Shown: piece by piece, positions 1-13,800 of the stretch
Layout: the number at the start of each line of letters is the position of its first letter
How positions within the stretch are numbered: position 1 is the first letter of the stretch
Assembly (NCBI GenBank): GCA_018105865.1
Contig: CM030840.1
Location: 12,113,794 to 12,177,793, forward strand
DNA: 64,000 nucleotides
Source of the DNA: Metaphire vulgaris
Taxonomy: Eukaryota > Annelida > Clitellata > Crassiclitellata > Megascolecidae
Direction: 5' to 3'
The notes under the pieces: model-generated
Database searches by the model: none
What the model saw: only the letters and a program-made list of their open reading frames with translations
What the model was told of the DNA's origin: nothing
Translations under genes and position numbers: made by a program

Positions 1-95
1 CCATCACATACAGTAATTAGAGCAGGATAAATTATAAGGTTTCACACAATTATATAATAAAACAGCTTAAAATACCTAAAGAATCCGCAATTAAA

Positions 96-181
96 TTAAC
101 CCTTAAACCTCCGTAATCGAGGATACTCAGTTACATTGCATATACAGTAGTTACAAAGTATTTTTGTGGTTTAAGGGTTAA
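96..181. mobile_element. 86-bp piggyBac-like MITE
   Basis: TTAA at both ends (96-99 and 178-181) encloses the inverted termini CCCTTAAACC and GGTTTAAGGG. A TTAA target plus termini starting CCC is the piggyBac hallmark. It is non-coding and lies in a C2CD3 intron, about 60 bp beyond the exon 16 donor. Confidence 0.6.
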
Positions 182-246
182 GATCTCCATATCTCCTGTG
201 ATATTGCACAACTCTGCAATGTTTGTATAGAGGAATAACAGCTTAC

Positions 247-3200
247 TTTCAACTGGCCAACAGATGGCCATTCCAATTCTTGTCCATTTCCTGTCTGAGC
301 TGAACCTAGACCTTGAGACCTGTCCTTGACATCCAGTGTTTCGTTGAGGCACAGAGCCTTGGCTTTCAAAACAGATTTGAGTGGCACAGAACACATGCCA
401 AGAAGATTAACCTGCAAACAACCAGCCATCTAAGCAACAGGATTCTGAACTTTGCTTTAAAAATCCTGGAGAATACCGAATATTTCATCTAGACAGAAAA
501 TACAGCATTCAGCACTAATTTCATTCATTCATTCATTCATTCATTCATAAGTTCATTAAAGGGCGCAAATTAAGACTAATGCGCCTCGGCTGATTTACTA
601 AACAAGTATGTTTTTAGGTGTGAAAGAAATGTTGATCGCGATTGAGTTTCATCCCGCAACGATTACGGTATTTGTACACTGAGTGGGAGCATTACATTGA
701 ACATTTGATGATTAATAATAGTAAAAGTGATGAAAATTATTGCTAATTTGAGGTTGGGGTCACCAAACTACAGCCGTGAGCCATATCCATCCTGCGAGGT
801 AAGTTTATCCATTGATTAAACTAGGCGCAATGTCTATATTTTGCTAACATCACCTCTTTTGATAACCTTCTGGCATACAAATATGTTTGTTCTCTCTTAT
901 TTTGAGCGTATTGCAAGCTTTTTTGGTCTTCACCCACGAATAATGTAGAATACTACACTTAATTTTTTCCCTTTTCTCGGACCTTCCATTCTGGCTTGCA
1001 ATTATTATTATTAAACAGAGTGGTTATGCGGCCTGCACTCATCATTCTTTCACTTATCTGGCCTGTCATCAAAAAATTTGGTGGCCCCCATCTGAGACAT
1101 TAAATAAACTGTAAACAGATTGCAATGAAATTGCAAGACTTGTTAACAGATCTTAAAGTCATTGGTGACAAAGCTTTCTGATCCAGTGTCATAAATGTAT
1201 GATTATTTCAGGCTACGGATTAATTACAATCATCAAGCGTTAGCAATAATTTTCATTGCTTTTACTATTATTAATCACATCAAATGCTCAATGTACGGTA
1301 ATGCTCCCACTCAGTGTACAAATCAAATGCCATGTTTCTCTTAATCGCTTTAAAGTCTGAAAATCATCTATGTCCAGTAAAAGCATCTATGTTTTGTGTA
1401 ACACACCAATTTGCCTGAAATTATCACAAGCTCAACCAGTTCAAAGATCTCAATCTCAATTACCACAAGAAATGCTGTTACCGATCATCTACAGGTTACT
1501 TGACTATCTGACAGTTGAAATACATAAAGGTTCTCAAATCTGGATGCAAAAAAACTCAAATCTGGAATTTAAATGTTGGATCACTGATCAACAAGACAGA
1601 TAAAACACAAACAACGACTGAAAGTACAAGTCAAATGGGAAATTTACCATTTTCTCATTTCCAGATCGACAGTAGAGTTTAAATAAAAGTGCCGACTTCC
1701 ACCATTTTTCAACAGCGTCAGCATCAAAGAGAATTGGAAAAGCAGATAAGCCATCAAACGTTATCACTAAAATTGCCAAAATCAGCAGTTAGCAGAGGTT
1801 GACATGCTATGACGTGTTTATTCAGATGTCAAAACACAACATGCACAATTATAATCTAATATTCGAAATATAGTAGCTACTTAATTCAATTTAATGTAAC
1901 AGAATATTTGTATAGCGCCTCTTCTGAAGAATCAATCTGAAGCACTCCCACTGCAATTACTGCATATTGACAAAGAGATCAGTTTTAAGTCATTTTAAAA
2001 GAGGACCATAGAATCAGCAGTTGCTAAATTAGATATAATTGGGTCAAGAGCACTCCAGAGGATATGGTCAACTGATTCAAAACCTCGTTTCAGGAATAAG
2101 GAAGTTCGTGCTTGGGGCACACTGAGGAGACCCTGGGCTGTAGACTGAAGACATGGCCAACCAGGGATAGAGCTAAGCAGCTCTGATAGATATGATGGAG
2201 AGAGAGTGCAACCGCTCTCAACACACGAAACTTAACTTGGACAGGATAAGACAGCCAGTGTAGAACAGACTAACTAATAACTAAAGCGATCACATCTTGT
2301 GACACTAGCAATCACTCTCGCTGACAAAGAACCACCTGAAGTTAGTTTACCAAGCTGCAATAATGGAAGACCAGCAGAAAGTGAATCACAGTAGCCAAGT
2401 CTAGAGCAAATAAAAGAGCACGAATCAAAGTAGAAGCAGATGGCACGTCTAACGTATGCTGAACAACTCCGAGCTGGCGGAGATGACAGAAGCAACTGTG
2501 ACAATTTGAGTGCATCCATGAACGAAAAAAGTCATAGGCTGCAACGAATTCATGAGTGATCTGCAGCACAGTGGTGTAGTGAGGGGAGGGGCAACTCCCG
2601 GGCACCGAGGAGGGGGTGCCAAATTGATCACAGGAAATTTTTTTATAAGATAGCCCTTTACCACAGTTGAATATGAAGAATTTAAACATGGATGGTTTAT
2701 GCAACTTATATTTAAGTGAAATAGTTGAGGACTTTTTTTGCTCGTCAGACTTTTTTAGAACTTGAGGCACACTTTTTCAGATGCTGAGGGACAGTGACCT
2801 TTTTTGCTCGTCAGAATTTTTTGGAAGTTGAGGGCTCATTGGTACACATCTTGCCCCCAGGTGCCGGACACCCTCACTATGTCACTGGCCCACTGCTGCA
2901 GTACATTACTGAAACAATGAACAATACACCACAATGCTCCTAACAAATGCAACAAATAGGTGACATTCAAAACATTAAAATCATATGCAAACCTTTTCCG
3001 ACAATTTTCTTTGATACTACTTTGACAACTTCTGTTGCCATTGCATTGGGATTATTTCTGTCACGTGATGTAGCTGCAACAGGAAACTGGTACTCAACAT
3101 AATAAGTCTTCCTAAAAAATTTTAAAAAACACAAAAACTTAATATTTAGAGTATCTGTAAGTTCCATCTCAGTGGGTCAGAGGCGTAACGATAATTTTGT

Positions 3201-4051
3201 TGACAGCCCCCTGGCCCCTGAAGGGCCCCCGAAAAAAATTAGGGTTAAGGTTAACCCTAACCCTAGAAACGATGTGGTGACGACCTTTTTTTTTGCTCGT
3301 CAACACTACTACAGATATGGACGACGACCTTTTTCTGCTTGTGAACAGTAAAAACGTGGACGACGACCTTTTTTTGCTCGTCAGCCCCAAACTGTGGGGC
3401 CCCATATCAACGATGCCCCTCGGGCCCCCAAATGTCATGCTACGCCACTGCAGTGGGTCTAATCAATGTACTCTAGGAAAAGAGGAATGGAATCAGTAAA
3501 GCAAATGTGTTGAAAGTTTTTCTCTTGACAAACATTAATTTTCATAACATTAATAGCTAAAAAATCATCTTCAAAGGACAGTCTTCACACAACCAAGTAA
3601 AATTCATACAAATGACAAATCAACTTTCATGAAATGATGTCACTTTATGACAAATAATGATTAAATTATTATCTTAATAATTGACTGCTTTTCAAAATAA
3701 GTGAAGAAATAATATCAGTAATCAAATAAGCTTCTAATGTAAAGTCAAATAAAACAGCCTATTGTAGGAATTCCATTGTGAAAGTAACTTATAATTATAA
3801 CACAGTACTAACAGGAACAAATACATAAAGTACTATTTACGTTGGACGCTGCTTGACATTGTTTGGAGTTGGGGGCTTTCCCCTGACGCCAGCTTTTCCT
3901 TTATTTTTTCCAGCTGCAGAACGATCCACATCATCGCAAAGCACCAGGTTGCTCACCGTCACTCGTGCCTTTTCAATCCGACCCAGGAGCGCATAACGCT
4001 GAATGCTCAGCCCATCTACTTCACGAGACCTGCTTCTTGAACGACCCTTCA
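247..4051 (-). CDS. C2CD3: C2CD3 exons 13-16: second C2 module
   Basis: Exons 3841-4051, 2993-3111, 1648-1766 and 247-411 encode GLSIQRYALLGRIEKARVTV, then YYVEYQFPV, TEVVKVVSKKIVGK, GLSAFPILFDADAVEKWWKS and VNLLGMCSVPLKSVL. The order matches the second C2 region of vertebrate C2CD3, including the conserved WW pair. The last exon ends with a complete codon at a GTAAGC donor (241-246), so the gene continues to the left of the window. Introns here contain two related hAT MITEs, a long foldback-like inverted repeat and the antisense LINE at 4388-5890. Confidence 0.85.
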
Positions 4052-7000
4052 CTAAAAATCACAAGAAAAATTACCAGACTGACAAAATACAGAAAATGTT
4101 CCTTCATCATGAGAATGTCTATCTCTCATTATCATGAGTAAGAGAAAGAGACGGCTCTAAGAGCTCTGCTATTAAGGAGATATTATAGAGAATAATAATG
4201 CATTCATTTTGATGGGGATCTGACCAAATCTATCACAAAACTGAATAAATCTGTGCCATGAAACCACTTGAAACAAATGCTTTTAGCAACTGAGACACAC
4301 AGCAAGTATTGAACCTGCAAGTTCCTCAGACATCAAATAAAAGTAAGAGTAGAGTAGGTGTCCCATATCTAGAGGAGTCAGAGTATAGAGTGTCCTGTGA
4401 TCTCAATTGAAGAAGTGTGTATAGCAGTTAGTAAAATTAAGCTGGGCAAAGCAGCCGGGTTTGACAGGATAACTATAGAACATTTACTGTATGCACACCC
4501 AATTGTATTATCTTGTATAACTCATTTGTTTAATCTAATGTTGAAAGCAGGATATGTGCCAGAAGGTTTTGGTAATGGTATCATGATCCTCTGCTAAAAA
4601 TTGCACAGCAGACCCTGTGTGACAATTATAGGGGCATAACCTTGAGTCCAGTAGTGTCTAAGATTTTTGAGCATGTATTACTGGGGAAATTTGGGGTTTT
4701 TTGGGGAGCTCTGACCTGCAGTTTGGGTTCAAAACTGGGGTAGGATGCTCAGATGCCTTATACACATTGAGGGGGTAATAAGTTGTCTCAATAGAAATTC
4801 ATGCACAGCTGTCATTTCTGCTCTTGACATTTCAAAGCTTTTGACAAAATTAGTCACTATGGGCTGTTTTTGAAGCTGATACAAAGGAAAACCCTTGGTA
4901 TTTCATTGAAGTTTTACTCAACTGGTATTCCAAATGTAATGTTATGGTTAGATGGGGTAATGCCTTATCAGAATCTTTTACTGTAGTGGCTGGGGTACGA
5001 CAAAGGGTTTCTTTCGCCTTTGCTATTTGCTGTTTATATTGATGATGTAATTTTAAAGTTGCAAAATTCTGGATATGGCTGCTATATCAATGATTTGTTT
5101 GTTGGATGTTTATTGTATGCTGATGATATCTTATTGGTGTCACACTCTATATCCGGCATGCAGCACATGCTGGATATTTGCACCAATGACTTTGTGGATT
5201 TGGATTTGAAATTTAATGTGAAGAAATCTATGGTGATGAGGGTTGGGACACGTTGCAATATCGCATGTGCTGTAAATGGTCCTGGATGGTGTTGCCTTGC
5301 CATTTGTGGAGGAAATTAGGTATCTCGGGGTGACACTGAAAAAGGGCAGGCACTTCGGTTATCTATTTCGAAGCTAAATTAAAATTTTTCCGCACGTTTA
5401 ATTGCTTGTATAGTCGCAGCAGAGCTGCCGCTTCAGAATTAATATGGCAAAAGTAAAGAGCTATTGTCTACCTATTGTATTGTATGGTATGGAAGCCACA
5501 TTTCCAAACAAAAGTATTCTTAATGCTCTTGACAGACTGATTCGAGTAGTTGTGTGCAAAATTTTTAAAACATGTGAGGCAGATAATGTCGAGTATATCA
5601 GAGTCCTGACGGGTTTGGATAGTATGCATGTTATTGTAGAAAAGCGACAAGCATCCTTTGTTAATAGATATGAGAAGAAGCCACTGTACTTTGCTCAGTG
5701 CATTACTAGAATTTGTCTGAGGGCAGAGGCTGTACTGTGTAAAGTTTGTTCTTAGTTTATTTGTTTATTATTAGGTTTGTGTGTGTGTGTTTTTTTAAAA
5801 TTATTATTTAGTTTTGTTCAGTTGATTTGTGTTTTCCTTGGTTGTGTACTACTGGTTGTGTACTACTTTTTATGCTGTGCTTGTCACGAATAAAGATGAT
5901 TATTATTATATCAATTTTTTGCTATTTACAATGTGTAATCTCTTGTAGATAATGAATATGTCTGATTTGTAGTGGCAAAGCATAGACACAGAATAAAAAT
6001 GTTCACTTAATGGATTTTATCAGATTGAAATAATCCACCTTAAAAGATGAATTTCTTATTTTACCATATAAAACTGAATTTTAACAAAAATGCAATCACT
6101 GTAAAAAAATCTGCATTCATTTTCAGATTTTCTCCTTCAAAGTCACCAAAACCTGTCTTGCTCTATAACTTAAAAAATTTGGCTTGAAGTCTTAAATTGC
6201 TGTGAGTAGCTTTGATGTGCATATCATTAATATCATTGACAACATGCTCCTTTTCAATCGAATGCTCAGTCTCCACTGAATCAATGCCAAAGCATAGTTT
6301 TAGCAACATCAGTTGTTCCCTCTGAGTTTAATGTAGGTTACGAGTAAAGCCTGTGTCTTGTTTGTGATTGCTCAACGATAGTTCAGCAATCACAAACAAG
6401 ACACATTCTTTACTCGTAACCTGCATTAAACTCAGAGGGAACAACAGGTGGTTGAAATCGAGAGAATCTTACCGGAGACGACGGAATTCACTTCGCTATC
6501 AGACGGCGTCGGATCGAACGAAACCCTAGATCCCTCGGATCGCAGTGAAACGTTAGTGGCGTCGCTGTCACTTTCCTCTTGCTTCCGTCGAAGTTCCGCA
6601 CCCTTAGACCTCTTCCTAGCACGGCCCTTGACTGACTTTCGAGATTTTCTCCTCGGCGATTTTGGCGATCTTTGATCCCTGGACTGTGGCGGTATGACAG
6701 GAGTATTGCGACCTGAACCAGAAGCCGAAGACCGTCTAGAAGGCGGTCGCTAAGCACACAATAACGTCAAACATACATCAATAAACTTATATTTTAAAAT
6801 ATTCCAACTTTATAAATATAGAACGCAATTGCATTATGTAAGCAATAAATGCAATAAAACAGAGACTATCAATAAATATCATTAAAACCCACAAAAGCGG
6901 TCATCAACAATATATTCCTATTTTTAAATTTAAAATATAGTAATGTTGAGTATCATTCAGACTATAATGAACAATACTCATCAGCAAGCATCAACATAAC

Positions 7001-7716
7001 TGGCACAGAAATGATTCAATTTAAAATAGAGTAAAACTTTTTAAAAACTAATTGAAAATTAATATATTATATATCAAAGTATTATTGAACATTGTTTTAT
7101 CTCCACTGTCAAATCTTCAAATGCTTAAATATCAAAATTTATCACAATCCCATAAACAAAATTTACCACATTCCCAGCATCATTAAGCGAGTTTGCTGAA
7201 CTGATGCTGTGACTACGGCTTCTTTGTCTGATTGGAGAAATGGCTTTTAATTTCAAAAGCTCGATCTCTTCATCTGAATCCTACAATCAAACCTAAAGTT
7301 AAATGGCAACAAAAAAACTAAAACATAAACAAAATTAACAAAAATCAAAATAAAATACTGACACAAATTGCTTGAATCAGCAAAACTGCTACAATTTCTT
7401 TGGCAGCAACATAAAAGGCAATGCCAATGGCAATGATGATGATAATGCAAGAATGCAAAACTGAGGTGGCATGTAACTTTCTGCTCACACTTTTATAAAG
7501 TAAATCGTCTAGCAAATCAGTGTCGTGAAGCGGATTGTCAGAGTCTGACAGAACAACACGTCTGTCATCTTCAGATAAACTTAGAATTGGACTGCTGACC
7601 AAGTCTGAAACACCCTGAAACAACACCAATAATTAATTACAGTAATTAAACAGAATTCTTATTTTAACAATTCAAACAGCCTTTACTAATCAGCTAAAGA
7701 ATAATGGAACTTCAAA

Positions 7717-7811
<95 letters not shown>

Positions 7812-10800
7812 TTATATATGTATATAATATATATTATAAATATGAAGTTATGAGAAAATGCAAAAAACGTTATAACTATTAAAGTCTCCTGGACCATGCT
7901 GCAAAAGAACTGAAATCATTTGCCAGGAAAACTGCTTAATGTAAAAATATGAATGTAAAAATATGGAAAATATAATATAAAATATAATATAAAGACTTTC
8001 TTACTTTCCGTTCAGGAAATCCATCTGCTCACTACATATACAACACTGCATTATCCTTTGAAATTCATTGTTAATACTTCACTGCAATTACCAGAAATTG
8101 TGCAGACCAATATTTTTAAGAACCAGATTTTAATTTCTAAGTAAAAAAATAAAGAAGAGCTTACATTCAAACCGGCGTTTGAGTCAAAGAGAATATTGAG
8201 CACTTCGTTTTCAGCGTCCGATGGCTCGGGTTCATTTGTCAGAAGATTTTTTGATAGAGTGTCAAAAGGGCCATGCAGAACATCTAAGGGAGGATTACCG
8301 CTTAAATTAAAACAAAAAAACATTATTTTCATATTTTAGATCATGAAAAAAGCAGAAAAATTAATAACCGCAGCAACCAGTAAAGTCAAAGACTTTCCCA
8401 AGCCCCTAGCCAAAGGCATGGCTCAGAGAGCAGAGTTGATCTCCGTTTCCAAGGACTTCAGACAGGCGTGCAATACCACAGAAACAGGAAGAGTGCATTG
8501 CATGGCATGCCTTTTTTACTTGCATTACCACTGCTACTCATTTTGTCACTGCCGTCTAGCGAGTGAAGGCTGAGTCAACCTTAGGGCTCGTGTGGGTATC
8601 AAACTCGTGACCTTCAGATCTTCACTTCAATGTTGCTACCACTCCCCTAGCTTCCCATCCCAGAGAAACCAGTAGCAAATCATGGCAAATGTTCATTCAA
8701 TTTTCATTTAATTCAATTTATTCCATTTTATTTCCTGAAAATCAAATACTGATTAATAAATCAAATCAAAACTAGCAGTGAAAATGATTAGTGAGCAGTA
8801 TTTCTATTGTTAACCACTTAATCCAGTCATTGGTTTGCAAAGGCAATTCAATCTATGAGACCAACACTTGCACTAACCTAAATCCCCCTGAAAATGGACT
8901 GTCCTCTTTACTGCTGATCATTGGATCGAAGGCAGAAATGATCATTTCGTTTCGTAATTTAGATCCCTTTGTAATCAGCGTCGTCAAAAGATCTGAAAAT
9001 CGCAGTGAATGAAAAGTCAGTGCTGTTTTTTGCATTACTAGAAAGTAAATAACAATCTGTGAATCAGACGCCTTACAAAATTTTTAACTCAAGGCAAGTA
9101 CGTAAAATAATTTCGACCTTTTGTGTCGACTCCATCGGCATTCTGCTTCTCCGGGTCTTTCAAGCTCTTCTGTCCTTCTAAAACTCTTCCTCTGTCTTTC
9201 GTTGTTGCATGGAGCATTAATTTCCTGTGTGTTTCCGGCTTTAGAATCTGAGTGTCTGCCTTGCGTGCAGGAGAACCAGATCCCCGAGACAAGGTCATTG
9301 CCTTCCCACCTACGCTCAGAATCTGCGATGGCCGGAGCCCAGGAATTGAACGGTTCTTTGGTGAAGTTGACCTCTTCCGCTGAGAAGCTTTGGATAAAGT
9401 AGCAGACGGAAAACTGGAAGCTGCCTTCAGATTAGGAGAATGGAATAAACTGGCAGCAGTGGTCCTTTTGCCAGAACCACCAAAAAGCTGAGCATCAACA
9501 CCAGATGGCGTTGACCTACCACTATTCAGCTGAAAGTGCATAAAGATGATATGCCAAAGCAATTCATATTGTAGAAGGATAACAAAAAAAATCATCAATA
9601 ATTATCTCACAAATCATTCAAAGTAGTTGAAAAGTTCAGCCTCAAGATTGAAATTGACATAAAATGTCTATTTCTATAAACATATTGTCAACAGTTATCC
9701 TTAAACAAAATAATTAACAATACAAAATTCTATAAATGCCTACATGAGCTAAGAACTGAATGAGGCACACAAAACTGGTCAAAACGACGATGCCAGTGAT
9801 GATGATAATGACAAAAATGTCTAAGATGATGATGACAACGATGAGATGATGACCACAGACAAGCTCTATTGGCCTTATTATGTTCCACTTGATTAGATGG
9901 GCTTAAAAGCAACAACAATTGGGGACACACCATTCAGTTACAGATATAACAACAATGCAGTGAAACTCATAACGCAAGAATCATTTTCTCAATAAGGAAA
10001 ACACGCTAATATTTACAGCATGAAACAAAAGCAGACTCCTACTGCCAGTGCTAAAATACTGAATAAACTATTCACCAATTGTGCCACTGGATAATTGAGC
10101 ATATCCTCTTCAGCGAGTATAACCGAGTCGTAATTATCCGGTGCTGGAATGACTCGTGGAGCATTGATTGGAGGAGTGTCAAAGTCAGCCCTGGCATAAA
10201 ACTCCAAACCGTGATCTGGAGTTGGGACAGAAGATGCTGTTTCATAGGGATCTTAAGAAATACAATTAAAATCCAATACAATGAGGATCAAATATGATTT
10301 TGAAACTCAGACTGAAGCATGCCCAGTTAAGAAATGTCATATGATATAAATTACTTGTTAAGGGATATCTCAGCTATAAAGTCTTAGCCATTATCTTATT
10401 TTCACACAGTTCAGTTTCCACAATATATCGTAAAAGAGAAATAGAGCACAAATCACAAAAATTTAATATCTAATTAGCTTAAAGCCTTAAATGTTCTTAT
10501 AATATAGAATTCAATTTGCAAAGCATAATTAATACATAATTGATGATCTGAATTGCAAAAAAGCAAACAAAATATTCTCTATTGCCACTGGAAACTATGG
10601 AAGCTTACTCAGTATAGGTTCGATCGAGATTATGACTTTCAAATCCGCCACTTTCTCAGAATCAGCAGAAAGCACAGGGAAACTCCTGCAGGAAAAAGCC
10701 ATAAAAATGTCAGAAGTTTGACCATAACTGTATGACTTCACAAAATACCATCAAAGAAGATCTGAAAACTATGCTATTCAGCACAAGAGAAATTTGCATA

Positions 10801-13800
10801 CAGCTGCATCAAATGCCAGGTATAAATTCAAATACATACATATTGTAACTGAGCAGCAATATTTAGTCTTTCAGGAACACCTCAAGATATGCACTTAAAC
10901 TGTCTCAGCAGGACCAGAAGACGGCAATGTACATGCATACCGGTAATTATATTATTTTTTCTCATAAGTAAAGAAACTGTTCTTAGCTCCTTGCACCAAC
11001 TGATCATTAAAATTTTGACAAAGCTCAAATTTTAATTCAAAGTGTATCAAATAATCAAACTTTATCTAACTGAAACTGTTCAAAAGAATAATATAACAGT
11101 TAGCGTGATGTTGCAAAATTAATCACCCTAATTATTTATATCTGATTTTGCTTGATCAAATTATGCTGTTCACAGCTCGCATTAAGACCAAATAGTGAAA
11201 CTACAGCAAGCATAATGATCAATAACTTTACTAACCCAGTCACAACAAGACCACTCATATATGCCATTCATCTAGACTTCTTTCCTCTAACCCCTGACTT
11301 TATGGCTCTCACTGTTTTAACATGCAACGATAAACACCAATTCGAAAGCTGAAAACTTACCCAGCAATGGGTTTGCTGGCAGTCAGTGTACCAATGTTAT
11401 TAACCTGAGCTCTTCCAACAAGGATCATCTTCTCACTGCTCAGCACTTCAAACACTAATGTTCCCATGTCTGAAAGCATATCCACGCATACACAGTCAAC
11501 AACATTTGTTTTATATTGGCTAATAAATACCAGTAAGAGTTAGAATCATCACAAAGTTAACTTTTCTGTCCCTTGCTTATTGATACAAAAATCTGTTTTT
11601 TCTTTTAAATTTCTTTAAGCTGGTATATTTTATATTACCGTATATACTCGCACAGATAAGTCCAAAAATTGATGCTTTAAAATTCACTTTAAAATGCCGA
11701 GTTTGACTTATCAGTGAGTCAATGCAATTTTCAAAAGAATTTTTGTAAAGGAACACATTGCCTAATGCATTACAATGACCTTTGGCCTGTAAACAGCTTG
11801 GAGTCGTCGAATTGGGGGAGGAGAGAGGCTATCTGTTTGACCGCGCGGCTGACCTTAGCTTCTGTGTACCGCAAATACCTTTGACCTGTAAACAGCTTGG
11901 AGACGTCAGGTTGTAGGAGGGGAGCGGCCGCATGTTGACTCAATTTTAGTGTAGATCGGCTATTATTAGGTAATTCAAGAAATCTGTAAGCTCCTAAATT
12001 TCCTTGTCGACTTAAACATGGGTCATAGCAAATTACATAATTTTTTACCAAAAACGGGTCAACCTATCTGTGAAGTCGGCTTGTCCACAAGTATGTACAG
12101 TAAGTTGGTATATTAAATTCCTTTATATTTCTTTAAGGTGCTATATAAGGGTATTTTAAGAAATTAAATAGTCAAACAATGACTTTATCTGTACGCTCAA
12201 AAAATTATTTTAATCTCAACAACAGAATTATAATTTTGTATAAGTTGCTAATGACACCTACCATTCAAGTACTCCACAAACTGTCTTGGGCCTGACCGTA
12301 CCCCATATCGAGCAACTGTGCAACTCAGTGCCTTGGTCTCTGGTCTACCATCTTCTGGTCTGTTCAACATCATATAATGCATTAATACTGTAAAATAAAA
12401 ATCAATGAAATAACACAACAGAATACCCACACTTATGCCTACTTTAAACAAATTAAAGAATCAAGAAATCCATCCAGTAACTTACATCAAATAGCATATC
12501 ACTGAGATAAGCTACCAGTAAATAAAAAAATCTGATACTTTACCGACTTACTGTTACTAATAGTAAGAGTAAGTTGGTAAAGTGAAAATTCTGATAGGAA
12601 AACACTAAAGTTGTTTGCCGTATGTGCAACTCTTAACTAAGTTATCAGACTCCTATTCAATATACCTTATATTTCAAGATGTTTCCTTAGAATGAAACAG
12701 CCTATTCTGTTTCAATCTCCTAACTAAGAAATGACTTCCATAGCAGTTGAAGACAGGGCAAACATTCAGCAACAATATGCACCAAAAACTAATACAAATT
12801 TGTATTGAAAAGTAATAAACATCTCACCTGAAAAGTGACCCCTTGCCCTCTTCACCCCAAAACAACACGCGTACGTGTGTGATGTGGGGGGCATTTGGCA
12901 CAAGCCAAGTAATTTGACAGACTTTCACTGTCAAGTAACATCTCAGCTGACCGTTAATCTTTGGTGGTAGGCTAGTACTGACGGGTACAGTTCCATCTGT
13001 GTTTGAACCTTAGAATTCAAACAGAGCATTACATTCATGAATGCAAATAAAAAAATTTCTTTAAGTTGGCAGAGAACAGTTTTTGAATATTTGAATTAAA
13101 CTTTACGCTTAACTATTAGTATTTCAAACAATAATTTGCACTTTAATATCGACAGTAAAAATCTCATGTAGGAAAATAATGAAGTTGTCTGCTGCATGTG
13201 CATTGTACAACTCTTAACCCATTTATCAGACTACTTTTGCTCAATATACCTTCTATTCCAAGATATTTCCTCAAAGAGATATCTCCCATTCCTTCTCTAT
13301 CTCCTAATTAAAAGGAGCATTTTATATTCTCACTTTGTCTAAACATCTTTCAGATTCTATAGTTGTCGGTTCACTAACAAATATCTTCTCAGCTTAACAC
13401 TTTAAAGACCAAACCGCCCTTTTGTGCCTTCTACCATAGACGACCAAACTGCCTTTTCACACCCTCATGAGCTACATTATTTTCCAACAGCTTATCTCGC
13501 TTAATATAACATCTATGGAATTCCTGTTAGAGACCTATGTCTAGGAGGCATTTTCCTCAAGGTTTCAACAGTTACCGGCCCAACTATAGTTAAATTTAGT
13601 GAACTATGGTCCACTAAAATCGGGGTATTGGAATTCGCCACATGTGTAAACAGCAAGCCAAATGAAAGTAATTACACTATCTTTTATTGCTAAGGTTAAG
13701 TAAATACTCTCCCACAGGTATTTAAATAGATGATTTCATAGCTAAAAATTTGGTAACATCCATTTAAATCATCCCTTTTTAATTCAATGCATCCATAAAC

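Noticed and set aside
7712..7897. Ile/Tyr repeat frame
   Set aside because: It is the (AT)n microsatellite.
12340..12400. Acceptor TTTACAG|TATTAATGC for C2CD3 exon 3
   Set aside because: It has the better pyrimidine tract but, given exon 2's phase, leads to an in-frame stop; the downstream AACAG|ACCAG acceptor restores conserved sequence.
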